DNA of 53,209 nt from the NCBI GenBank assembly GCA_045599945.1, contig JAZRWY010000045.1, forward strand, positions 1 through 53,209. Reading direction: 5' to 3'. Below, piece after piece: positions 8,307 to 18,024 of this stretch. How positions within the stretch are numbered: the first letter of the stretch is position 1; every line of letters starts with the position of its first letter. The position numbers were made by a program, and so were the translations under genes. Below the pieces are notes generated by a model. That model was given only the letters and a program-made list of their open reading frames with translations, did not search any database and had not been told where the DNA came from. The stretch comes from UMGS973 sp045599945 (lineage in GTDB: Bacteria; Bacillota; Clostridia; Peptostreptococcales; Anaerovoracaceae).

Positions 8307-9027
8307 GAGAGGAACTGTGACTGTAGAAGCAGCCATCATCCTGCCGGTTTTTCTGATCGCTCTTCTGACCATAGGATATACAATCCGCACCATCGGTGCA
8401 TCAGAATGTGTCATGCATGCCATGGCAGATGAATGCAGACTCATACAGACATATGCCTATGACGTCAAGCTGGGAGCAGCATATCCTCTGAAGCTGGAAA
8501 ACAGGCTGGATGAAACGGAAGAGATTGATAGGTTTACAGTTGAGGAATTTGATTATCTCTTTGGAGACGGATATATCCGCCTGGACGGAGAATATGCCGT
8601 CCGGAACAGAATGCCGATCAGGCTTCATTCGGATTTCATCCAGGAAGAGGGACTCTTCTTCCGGGGATTTGTCCCCCATGATAATTCCGGCGAAATCTAC
8701 AGCTTTGACCGGATGCAGTGTGAGGATGACGGAAGCACGGTATGGGTATTCCCAAGAGCAGGAGAGCGGTATCATGATGAAAACTGTACATATATCCAGA
8801 GGTATCCGAGACAGGTGCTTCTGATAGATGACATCCGGTCGAAATATGAACCATGCAGATTCTGCAGGCCGGAGGAATATGCCAACGGACATGTGGTATA
8901 TGTATTTCAATGGGGAGATGTCTACCATGACGGAAGCTGCACGCTGGTAGACAGATATGTGGTTCCCATGTCCAGAAAAGAAGCGGATTCCCATGGATAT
9001 GGAGCATGCAGCAGATGTGGAGGTTAA
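8290..9027 (+). CDS. TadE-like pseudopilin with tandem C-terminal YH..C/CxxC repeats
   Basis: A 245-residue protein starting MLKITKRGTVTVEAAIILPV, a clear TadE-type signature (Gly, then Glu at +5, then a membrane helix). The middle (about 50-150) is a pseudopilin-like domain. The C-terminal 90 residues hold two copies of a motif in which Tyr-His-x4-Cys (RYHDENC, VYHDGSC) is followed by CxxC (CRFC, CSRC). ATG 8290 is chosen because it starts the TadE leader; upstream in-frame sequence has no sense. It overlaps the previous gene by 17 nt. Confidence 0.75.
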   Translation: MLKITKRGTVTVEAAIILPVFLIALLTIGYTIRTIGASECVMHAMADECRLIQTYAYDVKLGAAYPLKLENRLDETEEIDRFTVEEFDYLFGDGYIRLDGEYAVRNRMPIRLHSDFIQEEGLFFRGFVPHDNSGEIYSFDRMQCEDDGSTVWVFPRAGERYHDENCTYIQRYPRQVLLIDDIRSKYEPCRFCRPEEYANGHVVYVFQWGDVYHDGSCTLVDRYVVPMSRKEADSHGYGACSRCGG

Positions 9028-9028
9028 C

Positions 9029-9562
9029 ATGGAGCTCAACAGTTTTAAGAAACAGTATGGAATCTCTCAGATCAGGGAGTTTGAACGCATGCTGGCACAG
9101 GAAGACATATCCGGATCTTTCCTTCGGACATCCTTCATAGAAGAAGGAAGTGTCCTGACGGCAATCTACCGCTATGATGGGTATGTCAGGGCTTCTGAGT
9201 ATGTGTTTGAAAATGAGAAGGAACTTCTGGAACTGATCCGGCGCGTCATCAAACAGGTGCATCATGCATCCTGCTATTATATTTCTGCGGACCGTCTGGA
9301 GATTTCAGGAGAAACCGTTTTTTATCGGCCTTCTGATGGTGATGTGCGCATGGCCTTTGTGCTTTCCGCCGGGAAAACCTTTACGGAAAGCATCCTTTCC
9401 TTCTGTGAAGAAATGCAGCCATGCCATGCAGGGGAAGAATCGGAAAAACTCCATGAGTTTCTGGCATTTCTCAAAGAAAAAAGCCATGGAATATGTGAGA
9501 TGATTGAGAAACTGGAAGCCATGATGACAGATGGCGGAAATGAAAACTGCACCTTTGGCTGA
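9029..9562 (+). CDS. DUF6382-like cytoplasmic protein of the Tad locus
   Basis: A 177-residue soluble protein starting MELNSFKKQYGISQIREFER; GGAGG lies 6 nt upstream of ATG 9029. The opening half resembles the DUF6382 domain found next to clostridial Tad genes, often fused to an FHA domain. No FHA domain is present here. It ends directly at a rho-independent terminator and so closes the pilus operon. Function unknown; the family name is a recollection, not a search result. Confidence 0.5.
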   Translation: MELNSFKKQYGISQIREFERMLAQEDISGSFLRTSFIEEGSVLTAIYRYDGYVRASEYVFENEKELLELIRRVIKQVHHASCYYISADRLEISGETVFYRPSDGDVRMAFVLSAGKTFTESILSFCEEMQPCHAGEESEKLHEFLAFLKEKSHGICEMIEKLEAMMTDGGNENCTFG

Positions 9563-9590
9563 AAACCCTTTCTTAAGGGTTTTTTATTTT
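9562..9590 (+). terminator. Rho-independent terminator of the Tad operon
   Basis: AAAACCCTT and AAGGGTTTT form a stem around a TCTT loop, followed by a T-rich tract. It begins within the stop codon of the last Tad gene. Confidence 0.85.
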
Positions 9591-9645
9591 TTGTGAAAAA
9601 AATGTGAAAAAACACGGAATTGTTTAAAAATCAAGGCGGAAGCCC

Positions 9646-9674
9646 TTGTTTAATGCAAAAAAAAGATGTAAAAT
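9646..9674 (+). promoter_or_regulatory. Putative promoter of secDF
   Basis: TTGTTT (9646-9651), 17 nt, TAAAAT (9669-9674). A small hairpin (CAAGG...CCTTG, 9632-9648) overlaps its -35. The 182-nt gap before secDF holds nothing else obvious. Confidence 0.45.
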
Positions 9675-9744
9675 TATATGTATTATGTTTATGATGCCAT
9701 AATTATAGACATAAGCGAACGAATAGAGGAAAGCAGGTATTAAT

Positions 9745-12024
9745 ATGAATCAGAAAGTGAAAAGAGTATTGGCAGTATTGTTGATCATTTTTACAGTATT
9801 TGCATGGTACATTACAGTTTTCGGCATTGGCAAGGTCGAACCGATTAAAGACAAGCTGAATCTTGGTCTGGATATCAAGGGTGGTGTTTATGTCGTTATG
9901 GAAGTGGATCAGGACGAGATCGCTGACAAAACGGAAGAAGAACTGACTGCTCTTATGGATCAGACAAAGACAGTCATGGAAAACCGTGTCTTTGAAATGG
10001 GGTTTAGCGAAGCAAACGTAACCATAGAGGGAGACGACAGACTCAGAATCGAAATCCCTGGTGCTGAAAATGCACAGGAAGTCATAGATAAAATCGGGCA
10101 GACAGCACAGCTGAAATTCATCCTTGCAGACGGTACTGTAGTTGTAACCGGTGATAATGTCAAGGATGCACAGCCGGGTACAAGTACAAATTCAACAGGC
10201 TATGTCATCAATGTCAAGTTTGACTCAGAAGGCGCTTCGCTGTTTGAAGAAGGAACAAAGAAGGCCATCAGTCATGAGGTTACTCCTACCATTGAAGGCA
10301 TGAGCAGTGATGAGATTGCCATTGTTCTGGACAATAACGTGGTATGCCATCCGCAGGTAAAAGAAGTCATTGCAGGCGGAAGCTGTGAAATCTCCGGAAA
10401 CTATACACAGGAAAGAGCAACAGAAGAAGCAGCACTGATCAGAGGCGGTTCTCTTCCTGTAACATTACACGAAATCACATCATCCACACAGACAGCAACC
10501 ATTGGATTTAATGCACTGGAAAAATCGGCATATGCCGGAATCATCGGCTTTATTCTGATATTTGTGCTGATGCTGTTTGCATATAGAAAGCTCGGCATCG
10601 TTGCTGACCTGGCACTGATGCTCTACATCATATGCGTATTATGGGCCATGGCATTCTCAGGATCTACCCTGACACTGCCTGGCATTGCAGGTCTGATTCT
10701 CGGCATAGGTATGGCAGTGGATGCTAATGTAATCATCTTCTCCCGTATCAGAGAAGAACTGCTGGAAGGAAAATCGGTACGGAATTCCTGTACAACCGGT
10801 TTCCATAATGCACTTTCGGCCATTTTAGATGGACAGATTACAACCCTTCTGGCAGGTGTTGTACTGTATGAAATAGGTTCTGCAACCGTTAAGGGATTTG
10901 CCATCACATTGATGCTTGGTGTAATCTTCTCCATCCTGACCGGCGTTCTGGTTTCCAGACTGTACATTGAAGTCTGGGTAAACCTGAAGCAGCAGGAACC
11001 GTCCAAGGCAGCTTTCGGCATGAAGAAAGACGGAACGATGGCATTCAGTATCAAGAAGTTCATTCCGTTCCTGAACAAGAGAAAGGTATATTATATCATT
11101 TCCGCATCCATCATCATTATTGGAATTCTGGTCGGATGCATCAGAGGTTTCAATTATGGTATAGACTTTACCGGTGGTACCAACCTTCAGATTGACATGG
11201 GCAAACAGGTGGAACTTCAGGATGTGGAAAAAGTCATGACAGACAACGGATGCAAGGATCTTCAGATCATCTATGCAGGGGAAGGAAATAAACAGGTAAT
11301 CATCAAGACAACAACTTTCCTGGACAATGCAGGAAGAGAAAAAGTATTTGAAGCAATGCAGAAGGAGTTCGGCTGCGAAGATAATGCACTTCTTTCATCA
11401 GAACAGTTCGGACCGGCAGTAGGAGATGAACTGAAATTCAATGCCCTGAAGGCACTCCTGATATCTGCCATTGCAATGCTGATCTATATCTGGTTCAGAT
11501 TCCGAAAGGGAACCTTCGGTATTGCGGCAGTAGCCGGCGTCACTCATGACGTACTGGTAGTTGTTGCATTCTATGGATTATTCCATGTTACGGTAAATAA
11601 TCCGTTCATTGCAGGTATTCTTACGGTAGTCGGCTATTCCATCAACGATACCATTGTAGTATTTGACAGAATCAGAGAAAATCTGGGCTTTACGAAGAAG
11701 AAAGAACTCCAGAATCTGGTGGATTCCTCCATCAATCAGGTGCTTGGAAGATCCATCATGACATCTGTTACAACGCTGATCGTAATGATTCCGCTCTATA
11801 TCATGGTATCATCCAGCATCAGAGCGTTTGTACTTCCGCTGATGGTTGGTGTCATTGTAGGATGTTATTCCTCCATCTTCCTGTGCTCACCGCTGTATTA
11901 TGACATTACAAAGTGGCTGGAAAAGAAAAGAAAAAGTACAAGAAAGAACAATTATAAAGGTGCACCGAAGAAGGAAAAGAAAATTGAAGCTCCAAAGGAT
12001 TATGGCAACGGAGCTGTAGTATAA
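9745..12024 (+). CDS. secDF: SecDF, fused protein-export membrane subunits
   Basis: A 759-residue single-chain SecD-SecF. The SecD half (about 1-430) has a first membrane helix, the LNLGLDIKGGVYVVMEV motif, a large extracytoplasmic P1 region (about 60-255) and five further helices. The SecF half (about 447-735) carries FNYGIDFTGGTNLQIDMG and the second six-helix RND-like bundle (GYSINDTIVVFDRIRENLG). SecDF uses the proton gradient to pull translocated proteins out of SecYEG. Many clostridia keep secD and secF as separate genes. It is followed by a hairpin without a T-run and then relA, so they may be co-transcribed. Confidence 0.95.
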   Translation: MNQKVKRVLAVLLIIFTVFAWYITVFGIGKVEPIKDKLNLGLDIKGGVYVVMEVDQDEIADKTEEELTALMDQTKTVMENRVFEMGFSEANVTIEGDDRLRIEIPGAENAQEVIDKIGQTAQLKFILADGTVVVTGDNVKDAQPGTSTNSTGYVINVKFDSEGASLFEEGTKKAISHEVTPTIEGMSSDEIAIVLDNNVVCHPQVKEVIAGGSCEISGNYTQERATEEAALIRGGSLPVTLHEITSSTQTATIGFNALEKSAYAGIIGFILIFVLMLFAYRKLGIVADLALMLYIICVLWAMAFSGSTLTLPGIAGLILGIGMAVDANVIIFSRIREELLEGKSVRNSCTTGFHNALSAILDGQITTLLAGVVLYEIGSATVKGFAITLMLGVIFSILTGVLVSRLYIEVWVNLKQQEPSKAAFGMKKDGTMAFSIKKFIPFLNKRKVYYIISASIIIIGILVGCIRGFNYGIDFTGGTNLQIDMGKQVELQDVEKVMTDNGCKDLQIIYAGEGNKQVIIKTTTFLDNAGREKVFEAMQKEFGCEDNALLSSEQFGPAVGDELKFNALKALLISAIAMLIYIWFRFRKGTFGIAAVAGVTHDVLVVVAFYGLFHVTVNNPFIAGILTVVGYSINDTIVVFDRIRENLGFTKKKELQNLVDSSINQVLGRSIMTSVTTLIVMIPLYIMVSSSIRAFVLPLMVGVIVGCYSSIFLCSPLYYDITKWLEKKRKSTRKNNYKGAPKKEKKIEAPKDYGNGAVV

Positions 12025-12034
12025 GACAGATATT

Positions 12035-12056
12035 CCTGCCGGATTCTTCCGGCAGG
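12035..12056 (+). terminator. GC-rich hairpin between secDF and relA
   Basis: CCTGCCGGA pairs perfectly with TCCGGCAGG across a short loop. There is no following T-run, so it may stabilise or process the secDF transcript 3' end while allowing readthrough into relA. Confidence 0.5.
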
Positions 12057-12074
12057 CTGTGAAAGGCAGAATTC

Positions 12075-14267
12075 ATGAACCGCAGGGAACAGTTTTTAGA
12101 AGACTTGCTAAAAGTCAACCCCAATCTAGATACGGAACTGATCAATAAAGCATTCAAGCTAGCCGATGACATGCATAAGGATCAGCTGAGAAAGTCCGGA
12201 GAACCGTATATTGTTCATCCCATTGCTGTAGCTCTCATACTGGCAGACCTGGGAATGGACGAAGATACGATTGTTGCAGGGCTTCTTCATGATGTCGTTG
12301 AAGATACGCCATATACAAACGAACAGCTGGAGAAGGATTTCGGGGAAGATGTCATGATTCTTGTGGACGGTGTTACCAAACTGGGTAATATTGTTTTTGA
12401 AAACAAGGAGAAGCGGCAGGCTGAAAACTTAAGAAAGATGTTCCTTGCCATGTCCAAAGACATCCGCGTCCTGATCATTAAACTGTCCGATAGACTGCAT
12501 AACCTGAGAACCATCAATTACATGACCCAGGCGAAGATTGAAGAGAAATGCACAGAATCCCTGGAGGTATATGCTCCTCTTGCAGCCAGACTTGGCATGT
12601 ATTCCATGAAATTTGAGATGGAAGACATCTGTCTGAAGTATCTGCATCCGGAAGCATATTATGATCTGGTGGAGCAGGTATCGGCAAAGAAGAATGAAAG
12701 ACAGGCAGTCATCGATCAGGTTATCTCTGATGTGAAAAAAGCATTGGATCATTATGAGTTTGAGAATTATGAAATCAAGGGAAGGTCCAAGCATTTCTAC
12801 AGTATCTACAGAAAGATGATGATGCAGCATAAGCAGCTGGATGAAATCTTTGATCTGACGGCAATCAGAGTCATCGTTGAATCGGTCAAGGACTGTTATG
12901 CTGTTTTAGGCATTGTCCATACCATGTGGAAACCGATTCCCGGAAAATTCAAGGACTATATTGCCATGCCGAAACCAAACGGCTATCAGTCACTGCACAC
13001 AACCGTCATCGGAGACAATGGAAATCCATTCGAGATTCAGATCAGAACGTATGAAATGCATAAGATTGCAGAATACGGCATGTGCGCCCACTGGAAATAT
13101 AAAGAGGGCATTTCACTGGACAAGGAAGAAAACAAGCTTTCCTGGCTGAGACAGACCCTGGAGATTCAGAAGGACCTGGAAGATCCGAAGGAATTCATGG
13201 ATACTCTGAAGGTGGATCTTTTTGCAAGCCAGGTATATGTATTTACACCTCGAGGTGATGTCATGGAGCTTCCTGCTGGCTCGACACCTCTCGATTTTGC
13301 GTTTAAAATCCATACAGATGTAGGCTGTAAATGCGTTGGCGCAAAAATCAACGGAAAGATTGTAACCATCGACCATGAACTTCAGAATGGGGACATCATA
13401 GAGATTCTGACAAATCCGAATTCTACCGGGCCGAACATTGACTGGCTCAGAATTGCTAAAAGTTCAACGGCAAGGACGAAGATCCGCCAGTTCCTGAAAA
13501 AACAGGATCGTTCCGATGCTGTAGACAAAGGAAAGAATGCCATCGATAAATATCTTCGCAAGAAAGGATATGAGCCCAATGATATATTAAAATCTGCATA
13601 TATCAACCGGGCAATCAAGGAACTGAAATATCATTCTCTGGACGATTTCTATACCCAGATCAGTCAGGGAGGAGCCGTTCTTGGAAAGGCTGCAAACCTT
13701 CTGATCACCTACTATAAAGAGGAACAGGAAAAAGAGAGCAGCAAGGAAAAGAATGATATTTCCAACATTGCCATTGAATCCAAATTCCCGCAGGCAAGGC
13801 AGAAGGCAAAGAATCACGATCTTGGCATTACCGTAAAAGGCATGCCCGACCTGCTGGTCAGACCGTCCAAGTGCTGCAATCCGGTGCCGGGAGATGAAAT
13901 TATAGGATATATTACCAAAGGAAGAGGCGTATCCGTTCACCGGCTGGACTGTCCGAACATCGCAAGTCTTCCGGACAGTGAAAAACAGAGATTCATTGAA
14001 GTGGAATGGAATGTACAGGGAAGCGATGCTTCCTACGATGCGGACATATCCATCATTGCAGAGGACAGAAAAGGGCTGTTTTCAGACCTTTCCCGCACCT
14101 GTGAAGACATGGATGTTCATATCATTGGTGTGAATTTCCGGTCCAACAGAGATGATGTTGTCCATGTAATCATGACGCTATCCCTTACCAATACAGGAGA
14201 AATGCAGAGAATCCTTCGGACGCTGAAGAATGTCCAGGGTGTTATAGAGGTATATAGAGCAAATTAG
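12075..14267 (+). CDS. relA: Bifunctional (p)ppGpp synthetase/hydrolase RelA/SpoT
   Basis: A 730-residue Rel protein with the full domain order. The HD hydrolase (about 45-145) shows GLLHDVVEDT. The synthetase (about 235-345) has RVIVESVKDCYAVLG and GYQSLHTTVIG. The TGS domain is at about 388-448 (VFTPRGDVMELPAGSTPLDF), then a helical/zinc-finger-like region with SKCCNPVPGD, then an ACT domain (about 660-730). Intact HD and synthetase motifs indicate both making and breaking of (p)ppGpp. It is followed 4 nt later by dtd, a common Firmicutes order. The recJ and apt genes often found between secDF and relA in clostridia are absent. Confidence 0.96.
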   Translation: MNRREQFLEDLLKVNPNLDTELINKAFKLADDMHKDQLRKSGEPYIVHPIAVALILADLGMDEDTIVAGLLHDVVEDTPYTNEQLEKDFGEDVMILVDGVTKLGNIVFENKEKRQAENLRKMFLAMSKDIRVLIIKLSDRLHNLRTINYMTQAKIEEKCTESLEVYAPLAARLGMYSMKFEMEDICLKYLHPEAYYDLVEQVSAKKNERQAVIDQVISDVKKALDHYEFENYEIKGRSKHFYSIYRKMMMQHKQLDEIFDLTAIRVIVESVKDCYAVLGIVHTMWKPIPGKFKDYIAMPKPNGYQSLHTTVIGDNGNPFEIQIRTYEMHKIAEYGMCAHWKYKEGISLDKEENKLSWLRQTLEIQKDLEDPKEFMDTLKVDLFASQVYVFTPRGDVMELPAGSTPLDFAFKIHTDVGCKCVGAKINGKIVTIDHELQNGDIIEILTNPNSTGPNIDWLRIAKSSTARTKIRQFLKKQDRSDAVDKGKNAIDKYLRKKGYEPNDILKSAYINRAIKELKYHSLDDFYTQISQGGAVLGKAANLLITYYKEEQEKESSKEKNDISNIAIESKFPQARQKAKNHDLGITVKGMPDLLVRPSKCCNPVPGDEIIGYITKGRGVSVHRLDCPNIASLPDSEKQRFIEVEWNVQGSDASYDADISIIAEDRKGLFSDLSRTCEDMDVHIIGVNFRSNRDDVVHVIMTLSLTNTGEMQRILRTLKNVQGVIEVYRAN

Positions 14268-14271
14268 AACA

Positions 14272-14721
14272 ATGAGAGCAGTTGTACAGCGAGTCATGCA
14301 TTCCAGTGTAACAGTGGATGGTACTGTTACAGGAGAAATCGAACAGGGCCTTACGGTACTCATCGGAGTAGAGCAGGGCGATACAGAAAAAGATGTGAAA
14401 TATATTGCAGATAAGGTTTCCGGCCTTCGGATCTTTACAGATGAAAATGATAAAATGAATCTTTCTGTAAAGGATGTGGGAGGAAAAGTACTTGCCATAT
14501 CCCAGTTTACCCTTCTGGGCGATGCAAGACATGGCCGGCGTCCGGCATTCATTACAGCAGAAGAGCCGGTTCGTGCCAATGCGCTTTATGAACAGGTCTG
14601 CAATGAGATCCGCAGGCAGGGAATTGCGGTTGAAACAGGAGTTTTTCAGGCACACATGCTTGTAAAGATAGAAAACAATGGTCCGGTAACAATACTTCTG
14701 GACAGTCATAAACTATTTTAA
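14272..14721 (+). CDS. dtd: D-aminoacyl-tRNA deacylase
   Basis: A 149-residue Dtd, normal length. It removes D-amino acids (and glycine from tRNA-Ala) from mischarged tRNA. Signature stretches are MRAVVQRV at the N-terminus, SQFTLLGDARHGRRPAF (about 80-96) and the cross-subunit Gly-Pro motif NNGPVTILLDS near the C-terminus. The start lies 4 nt after the relA stop. Confidence 0.96.
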   Translation: MRAVVQRVMHSSVTVDGTVTGEIEQGLTVLIGVEQGDTEKDVKYIADKVSGLRIFTDENDKMNLSVKDVGGKVLAISQFTLLGDARHGRRPAFITAEEPVRANALYEQVCNEIRRQGIAVETGVFQAHMLVKIENNGPVTILLDSHKLF

Positions 14722-14733
14722 GAGGAGAACAAT

Positions 14734-15363
14734 ATGCAGGTTACAAGAATCCCGACAGGAATGCTTCAGGCGAATTCCTATGTAGTAGTAGATGAAGAGA
14801 CAAAGAAAGGCTTTGTTGTGGACCTTGGCGGTTATTCGAAAAGGATGAAGTCTTTTGTTGAAAATGAGAATATTGAAATAGAATATATTATCCTGACACA
14901 TGGTCATGGAGATCATATCTGCGGTGTTCCCGGTCATCTCGAGGACTGGCCGGATGCAAAGGTTGTTGCAGCAGAAGCTGAGCTTCCGCTTCTGACAGAT
15001 CCGGCACTGAATCTGGCAAGAGATACAGGCGGTACTGATGTGATCATTTCACCGGATCTTCTTGTCAATGACATGGATACCCTTCAGGTTGGAAATCTGG
15101 TTTTGAGATTTTTCCTGACCCCGGGCCATACAAAAGGAGGAATGTGCATCTATGTTGAATCAGAGGGCGTCCTGTTCAGCGGAGATACACTGTTCCAGGC
15201 ATCCATCGGAAGAACAGACTTCTACGGCGGGTCTTTTCCTGAAATAAAGAAATCAATCAAGACCAAGCTCTATGTCCTTCCGGATGAGACAAGAGTATTC
15301 CCGGGACATATGGGACCGACAACCATTGGTTTTGAAAAGGAGAACAATCCATTTGTTTTTTAA
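14734..15363 (+). CDS. MBL-fold hydrolase, glyoxalase II-like
   Basis: A 209-residue metallo-beta-lactamase-fold hydrolase. Metal ligands are visible in THGHGDHICG (HxHxDH), LTPGHTKGG, FSGDTLFQASIGRTD and FPGHMGPT. This short form is the YcbL/glyoxalase II-like type that regularly lies between dtd and hemZ in clostridia. Its substrate is not known, and hydrolysis of a thioester such as lactoylglutathione or a bacillithiol analogue is only a family guess. AGAGGAG precedes the start. Confidence 0.85.
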   Translation: MQVTRIPTGMLQANSYVVVDEETKKGFVVDLGGYSKRMKSFVENENIEIEYIILTHGHGDHICGVPGHLEDWPDAKVVAAEAELPLLTDPALNLARDTGGTDVIISPDLLVNDMDTLQVGNLVLRFFLTPGHTKGGMCIYVESEGVLFSGDTLFQASIGRTDFYGGSFPEIKKSIKTKLYVLPDETRVFPGHMGPTTIGFEKENNPFVF

Positions 15364-16759
15364 CATCGTACTAAGAAATGTCAGAAAAAGATATGATTTC
15401 GAGGAGCTCATAAAAGTCTTTTTCCATGATGATGAATTTGAGATTCATGCTCTGGAACAGAAAGTGCAGGGCACATTTATCACACCCGATGAACTGGAAG
15501 AACAAGTGAAGGGCCTTGATAATGTTCTGTGCTTCACATTGCGAAGCGATGCAAAGGAAGATAAGAATCTGCTGAAAAAAGAGATGTATGAAACATTCTG
15601 CAGCATCACAGGGAAGAAACCGCCATGGGGAATTCTTACAGGCGTCCGGCCGGTCAAGCTTGCCGGCAGCTTAAAAAAACCCAGAGAGACATTCCTTTCG
15701 GACTATTGTCTTTCAAAAGAAAAGGCAGACGAGATCATAGACATATACGAGTATCAGCAGGCCAATCTGAAAATGGCAGATCAAAACAGCGCCGGCATCT
15801 ATGTGGGAATCCCGTTCTGTCCGACCAGATGCCTCTATTGCTCATTTACATCCAACCAGCCCAAAGGAGATAACGTTGAGCGGTATCTGAAAGCGCTCCA
15901 TAAAGAAATTGTGGCAATAGGAAAGGGAATGCAGGATACAGGAATCTTTCCCGAGTCCATATATATTGGAGGCGGTACGCCGACAACCTTGGATGAAATG
16001 CAGCTGGAAAACCTTCTCAGAGAGGTAAGAGAACACTTTGACATGGAGAATGTCCGGGAGTTTACGGTTGAGGCCGGAAGACCGGATACCATAACGGAAG
16101 AAAAGCTGAAAGTGATGAAAGACTTCGGTGTTGACCGGATCAGCATCAATCCCCAGTCCATGAAAGAACGGACATTGGAACTGATCGGAAGGTCGCACAA
16201 ACCGGAGGATATACGCAAGGCTTTTGCTATTGCAAAAAGAATTGGATTTAAGAGTATCAATGCAGACCACATAGCAGGTCTACCGGAGGAAGAACTCTCT
16301 GATTTTGAGAACACTCTTCATGAGGTGATGGCACTTGGTGCTGATAACATTACTGTACATACGCTGGCTGTCAAGCGGGCATCCAGGCTGGTCGAGATGG
16401 ATAAGGATTATCATCACAGGCAGGCAGATACGGTTTCAGAGATGATGAATCTGTCAAAGAGAATTCTGAAAGAAAACGGCTACCGGCCATATTATCTGTA
16501 CCGGCAGAAGCATATGTCCGGAAGTCTTGAAAATGTCGGATATTGCAAAAATGACCGCTTCAGCGTATATAACATCAGAATCATGGACGAGACACAGTCC
16601 ATCATTGCATTGGGCGCAGGGGGGATGAGCAAGGTCTATTTCCCGGAAGAAAACAGGCTGGAGAGAGTGCCCAATGTATCCAATTATGAAATATACATCG
16701 ATAGAATCGATGAAATGATCGAAAGAAAGAATAAAAACATATTCGATATCAGGAGGTAA
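15353..16759 (+). CDS. hemZ: HemZ, anaerobic coproporphyrinogen III dehydrogenase-like radical SAM enzyme
   Basis: A 468-residue radical SAM protein of the HemN/HemZ group. The 4Fe-4S motif is GIPFCPTRCLYCSF (CxxxCxxC), followed by IYIGGGTPTTL and the NPQSMKERTL stretch. An N-terminal domain of about 145 residues is typical of HemZ. I placed the start at TTG 15353: AAGGAG lies 10 nt upstream, no ATG fits, and upstream in-frame sequence is the shadow of the hydrolase gene, which it overlaps by 11 nt. Other heme genes are not in the window. Confidence 0.85.
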   Translation: MFFNIVLRNVRKRYDFEELIKVFFHDDEFEIHALEQKVQGTFITPDELEEQVKGLDNVLCFTLRSDAKEDKNLLKKEMYETFCSITGKKPPWGILTGVRPVKLAGSLKKPRETFLSDYCLSKEKADEIIDIYEYQQANLKMADQNSAGIYVGIPFCPTRCLYCSFTSNQPKGDNVERYLKALHKEIVAIGKGMQDTGIFPESIYIGGGTPTTLDEMQLENLLREVREHFDMENVREFTVEAGRPDTITEEKLKVMKDFGVDRISINPQSMKERTLELIGRSHKPEDIRKAFAIAKRIGFKSINADHIAGLPEEELSDFENTLHEVMALGADNITVHTLAVKRASRLVEMDKDYHHRQADTVSEMMNLSKRILKENGYRPYYLYRQKHMSGSLENVGYCKNDRFSVYNIRIMDETQSIIALGAGGMSKVYFPEENRLERVPNVSNYEIYIDRIDEMIERKNKNIFDIRR

Positions 16760-16761
16760 AA

Positions 16762-18024
16762 ATGCTGACAAATGCACCAAAAGGAACAAAAGACATGCTT
16801 CCGCAGGATGCGTATAAGTGGAAATATGTCAGAGACCGATTTGCACAGATGGCAGAAAAATACGGATACAGGCAGATTGCAACGCCGGTATTTGAACATA
16901 CGGAGCTTTTCAAGAGAGGCGTAGGAGATACCACAGACATTGTACAGAAGGAAATGTATACCTTTGAAGATCATGGCGGAAGAAGCATCACTTTAAGACC
17001 GGAAGGCACATCTCCGGTTGTGCGTTCTTTTGTGGAACATAAGATTTTTGCTGATCCGCAGCCGACCAAGATGTTTTATGACATCTCCTGCTTCAGATAT
17101 GAAAAACCCCAGTCAGGCAGACTCCGTGAGTTCCACCAGTTCGGCATTGAAGTATTTGGAACAAAGAACATGCTTGCGGATGCTGAAGTCATTGCCATGG
17201 GTTCTGAGTTTCTGGCTGAAATGGGAATCAGGAATATTGAACTCAGGATAAACTCCATTGGATGTCCTGTATGCAGAGCAAAGCATAGAGAAGCACTGAA
17301 GGAATTCCTTCTTCCTAAATATGATCAGCTCTGCAGCACGTGCAAGGAGAGATTTGATAAAAACCCTATGAGAATTCTGGACTGCAAATCACCGCAGGAC
17401 CAGGAGCTTGTCAAGGGTGCGCCTGTCATGCTGGATTATCTCTGCGATGACTGCAGGGAAGCATTTGAAGAATTAAAGGCAGATCTTGATGCCATGGGCA
17501 TTGAATATGTCGTAGACCCTGGAATCGTAAGAGGACTGGACTACTATACAAAAACTGCCTTTGAGTTTGTTACGACATCCATCGGAGCACAGGGCACTGT
17601 ATGCGGCGGCGGAAGATACGATAACCTCATTGAAGAAGTAGGCGGACCTTCCACTCCGGGCGTTGGCTTTGGTCTTGGCATCGAAAGACTTCTTCTTACC
17701 ATGGAATCAGAAGGAGTTGAGATTCCAAAGCCTGAGGGCACCGGCGCATTCATTGTAATGATGGGAGAAGATGCAAAGAAATATGGACTGGGTCTTGCTG
17801 CTTCGCTTAGAAGCCTGGGAATCAATACAGAGATTGACCTTCTTGCAAGGAATATCAAAGGCCAGATGAAGAACGCCTCAAGAGCAGGAGCAAAATATGC
17901 GGTTATCATAGGAGATAATGAGCTTGAGACCGGAATGCTTGGCGTTAAGATCCTGGATGAATCCAGACAGATAGAAGTATCAAAGGATGAAATCATTTCA
18001 TTTCTTTCAGAAGGATTGAAATAA
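16762..18024 (+). CDS. hisS: Histidyl-tRNA synthetase
   Basis: A 420-residue class II synthetase. Motifs include APKGTKDMLP at the N-terminus, motif 2 around FRYEKPQSGRLREFHQFG, the histidine-specific RGLDYYTKTAFEF and GGGRYDNL, motif 3 GFGLGIERLLL, and a C-terminal anticodon-binding domain (about 328-420). The gene starts 2 nt after hemZ, so no T-box leader can precede it here. The aspS gene that often follows hisS is replaced by nadD. Confidence 0.97.
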   Translation: MLTNAPKGTKDMLPQDAYKWKYVRDRFAQMAEKYGYRQIATPVFEHTELFKRGVGDTTDIVQKEMYTFEDHGGRSITLRPEGTSPVVRSFVEHKIFADPQPTKMFYDISCFRYEKPQSGRLREFHQFGIEVFGTKNMLADAEVIAMGSEFLAEMGIRNIELRINSIGCPVCRAKHREALKEFLLPKYDQLCSTCKERFDKNPMRILDCKSPQDQELVKGAPVMLDYLCDDCREAFEELKADLDAMGIEYVVDPGIVRGLDYYTKTAFEFVTTSIGAQGTVCGGGRYDNLIEEVGGPSTPGVGFGLGIERLLLTMESEGVEIPKPEGTGAFIVMMGEDAKKYGLGLAASLRSLGINTEIDLLARNIKGQMKNASRAGAKYAVIIGDNELETGMLGVKILDESRQIEVSKDEIISFLSEGLK

